Made by a program: the position numbers and the translations under genes. Under the pieces are notes generated by a model. The model made no database searches and was not told the DNA's origin. It saw only the letters and a list, made by a program, of their open reading frames with translations. DNA of 64,000 nt from Bacteroidia bacterium (GTDB lineage Bacteria; Bacteroidota; Bacteroidia; J057; JAIXKT01), in NCBI GenBank assembly GCA_026932145.1, contig JAIXKT010000054.1:62001-126000 (forward strand), in the 5' to 3' direction. Positions 27,994 through 36,062 of the stretch are shown piece after piece. The first letter of the stretch is position 1, and the number at the start of each line of letters is the position of its first letter.

Positions 27994-28002
27994 ATTTATC
28001 TA

Positions 28003-28010
28003 CAAACATA
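28003..28010 (-). promoter_or_regulatory. Possible -7 element before the TPR-helicase pair
   Basis: TATGTTTG on the minus strand fits TAnnTTTG in the 55-base gap after sbcC. It ends 9 bases before the ATG at 27993, so any transcript from it would have almost no leader. Confidence 0.35.
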
Positions 28011-28048
28011 CGCATTAATCGAAATACTTAGGCTGTTTATTTTTTTCG

Positions 28049-30925
28049 TTAATTGGTTATTTGGATTTTTGAATACCCGTTACCGCTTGGCGTAACTTCA
28101 ATATGTGTTGCAATTCGCTCTTTGAGTTCTGTCAGGTGGGAAATTACACCTATTATTTTCCCTTCACTTTGTAAATTTGACAAAGCGTTTAATGCTACAT
28201 CAAGGTAATCAGAATCTAATGTGCCAAAGCCTTCATCAATAAACAAGGTATTTATGCGCATATTTTTGCTTGCCATATTTGCCAAACCAAGTGCAAGAGA
28301 AAGCGACACTATAAATTTTTCGCCGCCGGAAAGATTCTGTGCCGTTCGTTCTTCGTTATTTTGAAATTTATCCATTACAGATAACTCAAAGGGATTGGAA
28401 GACTCGCCTATACGTTTCAGGGTATAACGGTCAGACATTTTTTGTAACTGCTTGTTTGATAGGCTGACTAAATGTTCAAAAGTTAGCGTTTGGGCAAAGT
28501 TGCGGTACTTTTTGCCGTCTCCGGAGCCGATAAGTTCATTTAGTTTTGCCCATTTGCTACAAACAGCTTGCTGCTGTTCTTGTTCTTTGCGTTTTGCTTC
28601 ATTAAACGTTACGTTTTCGGCATTAGTTTTTAGTTTTTGCTGATTAGATCCAATCTTTTGTAAAAAATCATCTGCTTTAATTCTATTTTCGTTAAACATG
28701 GTTTGGAGTTCTTCTTTTGTTTTATCAGTACTCTTTTGTGCTTGTTTTTCAGCAAGTTCTCTTTCTTTTTCAGCAATAATAGCAATGTACTTTTCAAGTT
28801 CTGTATTGGTTTCTAAGGTCTTTTTTTCGGCATTAGTTTTTGCTGATTCTAATTTGTCTATTAAATTTTTTAAGTGATTTTCTTCATCATCAACGGATTT
28901 TTCGGCAAAGATTTCTTTACGTTCTGCCGATAAACTTTGTTTATCAGTTTCGATACTTTGTTGCTCTTGTAGCTTATTATTTTGCTGTTTGGTTAATTCT
29001 TCAAATTTTGTTGATAGCGATGCTATACTTTCTTTGAGGGTATTGAAGGTTGTGTTTTTAGTTTCAATTTCTGAAATGATTGTAGGGATTTCATCATCTC
29101 TTAACTGGGCAATTTGTTTTTCAAGTTGTTCAATTTTTTCAAGTGTGTTGGCTACTTCTTTGTATTTTGCTCGTTCTTCATACCTAATCAATTCCAATTG
29201 ACTTAGATAGCTTTCGTTTTCTGTAATTTCAGGGATGATTAGCCCGATGGTTACTACTTCATTATAAGTTTGTTGCGCTGATTTTCTGTTATCGTCTAAT
29301 TTTTCATTTTCTTTAATTATTTGTAGTTGTGCGTTTTCGCAGTCTTTTTGGGCTACTGCCAATAGTTTTTCATCATTAGAAATTTGTTTTAGAAGTTGTT
29401 CATTTAATTGTTCTTGCTGTTTTAGTTCGGTTTCTTTATTTCCCAATTCAGGGATATTTTCTGTTGCAAAAGGATGCTCTGTTGAGCCGCAAAGTGGGCA
29501 TTCTTTGCCGTCTTGAAGCGTTTTTCTGTGCTCATCTAAGCTTTTAATGGTGTTCAATAAGTTAATGTTTTCTCTTAAAAGATTGAGTTCTCGTTTTTGG
29601 TTTTCGGCAGTTATTTTATGTGCTTTGATTTTTGTGAAAAGTGCTGCTATCTTGTTTGTATTTTGGGAAATAACTTGCTCATACTGAACAATTACTGCTT
29701 TATTCTGTAATGTAGCTTTAAGTGTATCAATGATGGTTTTTACGGTTCTTCCGCAGGTAACGATATTTTCTTTTTGGGTGTGTAGGTCTGTTTTTTCTTT
29801 TCCGTTCAAAAGGCTGTTAAACTCATTTTTCAGGTTTTGGAGTGTATCTTGTTTTTGCTTTAAGCTGTTTTTTTTATTTGTTATTTCTGTTTCTAATTGT
29901 TTGTGGTTTTCTATTTTTGTATTTAGTTCTGTTTCAGTGTTTTTAGATTCTTTTTTCAATTCAGAAAGGGTGTTTTCAAGAGGTTTTAGCAGTTCTTTTT
30001 TAGATAAAATTTTGGTATCCAGCTCCCTGGTTTGTTTGAACACCGGTTCTTGCAGTTTCCATTCTTCTTTTGCCGCAGTTAGTTTATCGCTTGCGTTTTT
30101 TAAAATCTCTTGTGTTGTTTTGTTTTTTTCTTCCAATTCCGGCAGTTTTTCTTTTGCTGTATAAATTTGATTTTTTAAATTGGCTAAATCAGTAAGCCAT
30201 TTTTGAGCTGTGTCAATCTGTTTTAAATTTTCATCAATTTGATTTTTTTCTATTTCAAAGCTGATGATTTCTGTATTAAGGGTTTCGGTTTCTGCTGCTG
30301 AAAGCGTTTTTATTGCTTCCAGTTCTATTGAAATCTTATCTAATTTTCCTTTTTCTGTTCTATTTCGTTCAAAAACGCTTTTTGAGATTTCTCCATAGAT
30401 TTCAGTTCCTGTTATTTGCTCTAAGAGTTCACCTTTGTCGTTTTTATCAGCTTGCAAAAAGGCTGCGAAACTGCCTTGCGCCAGCATAATTACTTTGGTA
30501 AATTGCTCAAAGGTAAGTCCCACAATTTCAACAATTTTGGTATCACAGAAACGTATTTGGTCGGCGATGATTTTATCTTCAATATCAGCTATTAGCCGGT
30601 TTACGGGTTTTAAATTTCCGTTTCTATTTACTTCTTGTTTCCATGAGGATTTCCATTTTTTGCCATTTACTTCAAAGATAATTTCTGCATAGCAATCTTT
30701 TTCGCCTTTTGTCATTACGGCGTTTTCGTTTCCGGTGATTTCTACTCTGGGTGTTTTTCCATAGAGAGCGAGCGAAATAGCATCGAGAATAGAAGTTTTA
30801 CCGGAACCTGTTTTGCCCGTAATGGCAAAAAGCCCATCGTTTGTAAAAATAGACTGGGTAAAATCAAGTTCATTTTCACCCGATAACGAATTGATATTTT
30901 TGAATTTAAGGTTTAAGATTCTCAT
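28049..30925 (-). CDS. sbcC: Exonuclease subunit SbcC (Rad50-like ATPase)
   Basis: SbcC is the SMC-like ATPase of the SbcCD nuclease, which opens hairpins and processes DNA ends. The 958-residue protein has Walker A GKTGSGKT (residues 37-44), two long coiled-coil arms, the zinc hook CPLCGSTEHPF (near 477), the ABC signature NLSGGEKFIVSLSLALGLA (near 855) and Walker B LFIDEGFGTLD (near 885). Its start overlaps the sbcD stop by 4 bases (ATGA), a coupled pair. Length is slightly under the E. coli protein (1048). Confidence 0.96.
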   Translation of the reverse strand: MRILNLKFKNINSLSGENELDFTQSIFTNDGLFAITGKTGSGKTSILDAISLALYGKTPRVEITGNENAVMTKGEKDCYAEIIFEVNGKKWKSSWKQEVNRNGNLKPVNRLIADIEDKIIADQIRFCDTKIVEIVGLTFEQFTKVIMLAQGSFAAFLQADKNDKGELLEQITGTEIYGEISKSVFERNRTEKGKLDKISIELEAIKTLSAAETETLNTEIISFEIEKNQIDENLKQIDTAQKWLTDLANLKNQIYTAKEKLPELEEKNKTTQEILKNASDKLTAAKEEWKLQEPVFKQTRELDTKILSKKELLKPLENTLSELKKESKNTETELNTKIENHKQLETEITNKKNSLKQKQDTLQNLKNEFNSLLNGKEKTDLHTQKENIVTCGRTVKTIIDTLKATLQNKAVIVQYEQVISQNTNKIAALFTKIKAHKITAENQKRELNLLRENINLLNTIKSLDEHRKTLQDGKECPLCGSTEHPFATENIPELGNKETELKQQEQLNEQLLKQISNDEKLLAVAQKDCENAQLQIIKENEKLDDNRKSAQQTYNEVVTIGLIIPEITENESYLSQLELIRYEERAKYKEVANTLEKIEQLEKQIAQLRDDEIPTIISEIETKNTTFNTLKESIASLSTKFEELTKQQNNKLQEQQSIETDKQSLSAERKEIFAEKSVDDEENHLKNLIDKLESAKTNAEKKTLETNTELEKYIAIIAEKERELAEKQAQKSTDKTKEELQTMFNENRIKADDFLQKIGSNQQKLKTNAENVTFNEAKRKEQEQQQAVCSKWAKLNELIGSGDGKKYRNFAQTLTFEHLVSLSNKQLQKMSDRYTLKRIGESSNPFELSVMDKFQNNEERTAQNLSGGEKFIVSLSLALGLANMASKNMRINTLFIDEGFGTLDSDYLDVALNALSNLQSEGKIIGVISHLTELKERIATHIEVTPSGNGYSKIQITN

Positions 30926-32133
30926 AAAAGGCTATTTTCTAAACTATCAACAATTTCTTTGTATAATTCTGTAATCTCGTTTTTTTGTTCGTTAGGAATG
31001 TTGTTTTTTTCGAGTAGTTTATCAAAAACATTGAAGGCATTGAGTTCTTCAAGTGATTCTGCGGTGTCTTCTGTTGTTAAGCCACTGCTTCGGTATTGGC
31101 GATTTTGTAGTTTTAAGATTTCGATTTTAGAATTAGCTATTTGTTCATTAGCCCAAGTAGAAAAATCAGGAAAAATTTCATCACCGTTGTAAATGACTTC
31201 AACCCAAACAGATTCATTCATTTCTTTTAGTTCTGTTAAGCGTTTTGTTAGATGATTTTTGTTTCCGGCAATAGATTCTAATTTTTGAAAAACCGGAATT
31301 TCTACTGTTTTAATGGTTCTTTCGTTCTTAAAATCAATGATATAAACACATTTTTTTTGTGTTGCTTCTCCAAAACCCATTGGGATTGGTGAGCCACAGT
31401 AGCGAATATGTTCTTTGATTTTAGATGGCAGATGATAATGCCCAAGAGCAACATAATCAAAAATGCGGGGAAAAATGTCGCTACCAATTGCTTCTATATT
31501 TCCGATGTAGGTTTCCCGAACGCCGTCATCTTCATTTCTTTTGCCCCCAAGTACTGACAAATGGCCCGTTGCAATGATTGGAACGTTTGTTCCTAATAGT
31601 TGTCGTTTATTTTCAGCAAGTTTAGCGATTGCTTCATAATGTTTTTGGATTGCTTCATTGATGCGTTTTGAGCGGTCAGCATAATTTTCTCTATCAGTAA
31701 AACGGCTAATATCTCTTTCCCGTAAAAAAGGAACCCCGCAAACAATAATTGGCTTTTTTTCTTTGTCTTTGATGATAATAATTTCATTTTCAATATTTTC
31801 GTTTGTGCAGCCAATTACGGAGATATTTAATGCTGCCAAAATATCTTTGGGTGCATTGAGAAAGCTGGGTGAGTCATGATTTCCGCCCACGACAACTATA
31901 TTTCCACAACCTGCAGTTTTTACTTTCAAGAGAAAGTCATAATACATTTTTTGGGAAGTACTGCTGGGGGACGCAGTGTCAAATACATCACCGGCAATCA
32001 ATAGTAATTCAATAGCATTTTCTTGTATCGTTATTAGCAACCATTCTAAAAAAGCGGCGTGTTCTTCTTGCCGTTCTTTTTTAGAATAAAGAGTTCTACC
32101 TAAATGCCAGTCAGAAGTATGCAGTATTTTCAT
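30922..32133 (-). CDS. sbcD: Exonuclease subunit SbcD (Mre11-like)
   Basis: The nuclease subunit of SbcCD, a Mn-dependent metallophosphoesterase. Phosphoesterase motifs in order: HTSDWHLG (residues 5-12), IAGDVFD, VGGNHDS, ATGHLSVLG and LGHYHLP. Length 403 residues is normal. It overlaps sbcC by 4 bases. It is divergent from the UvrD-like helicase/nuclease gene, with 161 bases between the start codons, so a shared control region for both end-processing enzymes is possible. No clear TAnnTTTG element was found for sbcD. Confidence 0.96.
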   Translation of the reverse strand: MKILHTSDWHLGRTLYSKKERQEEHAAFLEWLLITIQENAIELLLIAGDVFDTASPSSTSQKMYYDFLLKVKTAGCGNIVVVGGNHDSPSFLNAPKDILAALNISVIGCTNENIENEIIIIKDKEKKPIIVCGVPFLRERDISRFTDRENYADRSKRINEAIQKHYEAIAKLAENKRQLLGTNVPIIATGHLSVLGGKRNEDDGVRETYIGNIEAIGSDIFPRIFDYVALGHYHLPSKIKEHIRYCGSPIPMGFGEATQKKCVYIIDFKNERTIKTVEIPVFQKLESIAGNKNHLTKRLTELKEMNESVWVEVIYNGDEIFPDFSTWANEQIANSKIEILKLQNRQYRSSGLTTEDTAESLEELNAFNVFDKLLEKNNIPNEQKNEITELYKEIVDSLENSLL

Positions 32134-32270
32134 TGTTTTTTAAGTTTAATTGTGTTTTAGAAAGCAGAAGAGATTATCCGGAGATTTTTTGGCAAAAAAT
32201 GGTTATTCATAATCTGGATGTTTTCAAGAACGAAATTAGAGCCTTTATACTTTCTAAGCTACAAGACTTT

Positions 32271-32278
32271 TATTTTTG
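32271..32278 (+). promoter_or_regulatory. Possible -7 element of the UvrD-nuclease gene
   Basis: TATTTTTG matches TAnnTTTG and ends 16 bases before the ATG at 32295. If correct, the upstream in-frame ATG at 32133 would not be on the transcript. Confidence 0.4.
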
Positions 32279-32294
32279 TGCAATATTGGTAGCT

Positions 32295-35200
32295 ATGCAG
32301 AAACCTCGTCAAAATTCATTTAAGATACAATATCAGTCTTTAAATGCAGTGCAGCGAAGTGCTGTGGATGTATTAAATGGAACAGTAGTGGTACTTGCCG
32401 GGCCGGGAACCGGAAAAACGCAGGTGCTTTCTATGAGAATCGCTAATTTATTGCTACAACCGGATGTCTCTCCCTACAATATTTTGTGTTTGACGTATTC
32501 CAATGCCGGAACATCTGCAATGAAAAAACGACTGCTGCAATTAATTGGCCCAGAAGCATACCAAATTACAGTCAGCACATTCCACGCATTTTGCAACCAA
32601 ATTATCATTGAAAATCCAGCCATTTTTGAAAACAATAAAATCTTACGGCAGATTCAGGAACTTGACAAAATAGAAATTATGGATAATATCCTGTTTCAGT
32701 TGCCGTTAAGCCATCCATTTAAAAACAAAAGAGAGGAATATTCAAGCAATACCAGAGGGCGGTTACTCAAATTAGTTAGAATAATAGCTGAAGAAGGCCT
32801 GCAAATAGATGACTTACAACAGTGGTTTGAAAATTACCAAGAAGATATTCCCAATATAGAAAAATTTATTTACAAACGAAAGTATCGGGATAAATTACCG
32901 GGAGAAATTAACCAAGCCGGCAACAAAGAAATAGAAGATATAGAAAAATGGAAAACAGCAATCACAATCGCTAATCAATATCTGACTGCGGTACAGGAAG
33001 CCGGTTTCTATGACTATAACGATATGATTAGCCAAGTCATAAATGCCTTTCAGCAGCATGAAAATCTCTTAGCTCGCTATCAAGAGCGTTATCAATATGT
33101 ATTAGTTGATGAATATCAAGATACCAATGGCGCACAAAATAAAGTGCTGGAACTTTTAATGGGTTATTGGGAAAACCCAAATCTCTTTGTGGTGGGTGAT
33201 GACGACCAAGCCATATATCGTTTTCAGGGAGCTAATACCTACAATTTGCTCCAGATTATCGAACGTTTTCCGCCACAAGCCTTTCTTGTTTTGAACCAAA
33301 ACTACCGCAGCACCCAACCTATCTTAAATGCCGCCGCCGTAACAATCCAAAAACTGACAGAACGCTTGATAAACGTTGAAGCAATTCAGCAAAAATATCA
33401 ACTGCATAAAGACCTACAAAGTAACGTAACTCCAATATCCGATGAAAAAATTGTATGCTACAAACTTGAATCAGCAGAAATAGAGCTATTCTGGATTATC
33501 AGACTTATCCAGCAAAGATTAGAAAAAAACACAGACCCCAGTGAAATAGCGGTATTGGTACGGAAAAACAAACACGCCGAAAGAATATTTAGGCTGCTTG
33601 AAAACCAACAGATTCCAGCTTCTTTGTCCAAAACAACCAATTTATTGGAAGAAAAATTTACAGATAATATTTTATTACTCTTAGAATATTTACTCAAATC
33701 TTACCACCAAACATTTTTGCCGGGAGAAAATAACACATTGTTCTTTCAGTTATTATTGTGCCCTTGGTGGGAGTTAGATGCCTTTTCTGTTCAGCAGAGT
33801 TATACAATCTGGGAGCAAAACGAACGAAATGAAGATAAACGAAGAAAGAATTTTTATGATTTTATTCATACTTTATCGGCGGAAAAAAGCGAGGATTTTC
33901 AGATAAAGGAGCAGATAACCAAAGTAGCTCGCTCTATAGATTTTTGGGTCAAGGACTTTCAGGAATATTCTTTTGAGGAATGGCTTGAGCGTGTTTGGTA
34001 TCAGAGCGGCATTATCGCTTTTTCACTTCGTAGCCCTACGCAACTCACTTATGTAGAGCAATTAAAAACGTTTTTTACACTTTTACAAGAACTATATACT
34101 GCCGAACCCAACGCAATGTTGGTGTTGGAAAAAATCCAAAAAATGCGCCAAGAAAAAATTTCTGTACCAGTAACGACCCTCTTGGGAGGCTCACGCGGTG
34201 TCAGAATCTCTACATTACACAGTGCCAAAGGGGAAGAATATAGCCACGTGATTATGGCAAATTGCTCCGAAAAATACTGGAAACCATATACCGGAGCTGA
34301 ACCATTCCTGCCACCGGTAGATTACCTGAAAAATAACCCGACAAATAAACAAACACTGAATAACCCAAAAGCAAACCAGCAAACTAAAAATGACGAACGA
34401 AGGCTCTTTTATGTAGGAATTACCCGAGCAAAATATTCCCTTACCTTTACATACACTACTGAAAACCAAGATACTCAACTATCTTTTCTATCAGAACTAA
34501 TTGATGTTGAACAGTGTATAGAAAAATCCATAGAAACTGAAACAGTCCAAAAACTAATCCAAGAGCACCTACCGAATTATTACAACGCTCCGCTCCTAAA
34601 AAATTTTGAAACACTATCCGCTCAATACTTCGCAAAAAGAATAGAAGAATTTCAACTATCTGTAACGCACTTAAATACCTTTTTTGAATGCCCCAGAAAG
34701 TTTTATTTAGCATACATCATCAAATTACCGACTTCCTTTACGCCGGATTCTGCCTTTGGAACGGCAATTCACGAAGCATTGCGCAGCCTCATGGAAAACT
34801 ATAAAAGCCACAAACTTCTCCCCACAGAAGATGAATTTATCCAAAAATTCAAAGAAAATATCACAACCTATCGTTATCTTTTTTCTGACCCCAAGTTCAA
34901 AACCTATCAAGAGCGCGGAGAAATTATCCTCAAAAACTATTATAACCAGATGCTGCCAACTTGGCATAACCTAAAAAACTGGTGGACAGAGCAAAGTTTA
35001 AACGCAAAACTACCCATCAAGGAAAACTTTATAGAACTAAACGGAAAATTAGACTTGATATTGCAAACTATTGAAAACCAATGGATTTGTGTAGATTATA
35101 AAACCGGAAAAGCAGATAAAACTGCATTCAAAAAACGAACCCAAGAACCACAACAAGATATTGATTATCAACTTCTTTCTATCTCAGACATCGCCCAAGA

Positions 35201-35501
35201 ACAAACAAATAAATTTGGAGGTAACTACTGGCGACAAATGGTTTTCTATCAAATCTTAACCTCACAGCATATTATTTTTAATACAAATAACGTTTTTCAA
35301 TTCCATCTCCTTGAATCCCAAGATGTTGAAGAAGTTATCCAACCAATAGAAATTTCTACAACAAGTACCGATATTGTTACAAAGCAAATTTATTTCTTTT
35401 ACAAAAGTTTATTAAAATTTGAATTTCCCCAAAAAACAAGTGATTTTCAAGACAAAGAACCTTGTTCGTACTGCAACTTCAAAAATATTTGCTGGAAATA
35501 A
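32295..35501 (+). CDS. UvrD-family helicase fused to a PD-(D/E)XK Fe-S nuclease
   Basis: A 1068-residue DNA helicase/nuclease of the UvrD/AddA class. Helicase motifs: Q region SLNAVQRSAV, Walker A AGPGTGKTQV (about 35-44), VDEYQDT (about 270), GDDDQAIYRFQGAN (about 302), LNQNYRST (about 334), STLHSAKGEEYSHV (about 640) and FYVGITRAK (about 705). The C-terminal ~280 residues form a RecB-like nuclease: FGTAIHEALR, GKLDLIL (Asp), VDYKTGK (D-x-K). Four Cys are placed as in AddB-type Fe-S nucleases: one in FECPRKFY and three in CSYCNFKNIC. All catalytic motifs look intact. The in-frame ATG at 32133 would add 54 residues unlike the family and overlap the sbcD start, so 32295 is preferred. Confidence 0.9.
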   Translation: MQKPRQNSFKIQYQSLNAVQRSAVDVLNGTVVVLAGPGTGKTQVLSMRIANLLLQPDVSPYNILCLTYSNAGTSAMKKRLLQLIGPEAYQITVSTFHAFCNQIIIENPAIFENNKILRQIQELDKIEIMDNILFQLPLSHPFKNKREEYSSNTRGRLLKLVRIIAEEGLQIDDLQQWFENYQEDIPNIEKFIYKRKYRDKLPGEINQAGNKEIEDIEKWKTAITIANQYLTAVQEAGFYDYNDMISQVINAFQQHENLLARYQERYQYVLVDEYQDTNGAQNKVLELLMGYWENPNLFVVGDDDQAIYRFQGANTYNLLQIIERFPPQAFLVLNQNYRSTQPILNAAAVTIQKLTERLINVEAIQQKYQLHKDLQSNVTPISDEKIVCYKLESAEIELFWIIRLIQQRLEKNTDPSEIAVLVRKNKHAERIFRLLENQQIPASLSKTTNLLEEKFTDNILLLLEYLLKSYHQTFLPGENNTLFFQLLLCPWWELDAFSVQQSYTIWEQNERNEDKRRKNFYDFIHTLSAEKSEDFQIKEQITKVARSIDFWVKDFQEYSFEEWLERVWYQSGIIAFSLRSPTQLTYVEQLKTFFTLLQELYTAEPNAMLVLEKIQKMRQEKISVPVTTLLGGSRGVRISTLHSAKGEEYSHVIMANCSEKYWKPYTGAEPFLPPVDYLKNNPTNKQTLNNPKANQQTKNDERRLFYVGITRAKYSLTFTYTTENQDTQLSFLSELIDVEQCIEKSIETETVQKLIQEHLPNYYNAPLLKNFETLSAQYFAKRIEEFQLSVTHLNTFFECPRKFYLAYIIKLPTSFTPDSAFGTAIHEALRSLMENYKSHKLLPTEDEFIQKFKENITTYRYLFSDPKFKTYQERGEIILKNYYNQMLPTWHNLKNWWTEQSLNAKLPIKENFIELNGKLDLILQTIENQWICVDYKTGKADKTAFKKRTQEPQQDIDYQLLSISDIAQEQTNKFGGNYWRQMVFYQILTSQHIIFNTNNVFQFHLLESQDVEEVIQPIEISTTSTDIVTKQIYFFYKSLLKFEFPQKTSDFQDKEPCSYCNFKNICWK

Positions 35502-35504
35502 AAA

Positions 35505-35530
35505 ATGGGTGCAGAAAAATCTGCACCCAT
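35505..35530 (-). terminator. Strong hairpin between convergent genes
   Basis: ATGGGTGCAGA (35505-35515) and TCTGCACCCAT (35520-35530) form a perfect 11-bp stem with a 4-base loop. A T-run follows only on the minus strand, but the hairpin sits 3 bases after the helicase stop on the plus strand. It may end transcripts from both sides. Confidence 0.65.
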
Positions 35531-35733
35531 AACCCAAAAAGTAAATTCACCATAAGTATGTGAACAAAGGTTTCTACGGTATTTTAATGGATAAGGTTAC
35601 AAAATCTGACAACATAAATTGTTTTTTTTGAGTATTCCAGACGGTTTGAGTAAAAATATGCGATACAAAGCTAAAAAGTAGATAAATCCACTATTTTTCA
35701 ATATTAATAATGTAGAATATCGCCAAATTTAGA

Positions 35734-35937
35734 TTATCCAAAAATCCAATAAACAATAACCCCCAGAAAAGGAAATCCTAAGATTACCAAAAACCAAATT
35801 GTCTTATAGGACAATGTGTGGTTAGAGCGAACTAACTGAACCATTATCAGAAGAACGAACGCCACCCACGCTATCGTAAAATGGCTCTCTAATGGGTTCA
35901 GCAGGTACTGCAATATATCAATAAAAAAGACTTTCAT
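35734..35937 (-). CDS. Small PLDc_N-like membrane protein
   Basis: The 67-residue protein has two hydrophobic helices: IAWVAFVLLIMVQLV (about 22-36) and TIWFLVILGFPFLGVIVYWI (about 46-65). The second contains the FPFLG-x-x-x-Y-W-I-F-G ending typical of the phospholipase D N-terminal membrane domain family (PLDc_N) in a stand-alone form. No catalytic HKD motif is present, so it is not a phospholipase. Codon use and an ATG start support a real gene. Function unknown. The 230-base gap before its end holds only the hairpin at 35505-35530. Confidence 0.7.
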   Translation of the reverse strand: MKVFFIDILQYLLNPLESHFTIAWVAFVLLIMVQLVRSNHTLSYKTIWFLVILGFPFLGVIVYWIFG

Positions 35938-36004
35938 AATCTATATTTAAGTATAACTAAACCCTTATACGTCAGAAGAAGTAATAAGGTTCCAAAATAA
36001 TACT

Positions 36005-36026
36005 GAAAAATAGTTTAGAAAACTAT
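36005..36026 (-). terminator. Possible terminator of the YyaL-like gene
   Basis: ATAGTTT (36010-36016) and AAACTAT (36020-36026) form a 7-bp AT-rich stem with a 3-base loop, followed on the minus strand by TTTTTC. It lies about 37 bases after the stop at 36063. Low GC makes it weak. Confidence 0.4.
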
Positions 36027-36062
36027 ATTTTAATGATTAATCCTAAAAAAATAAGCGTTATT

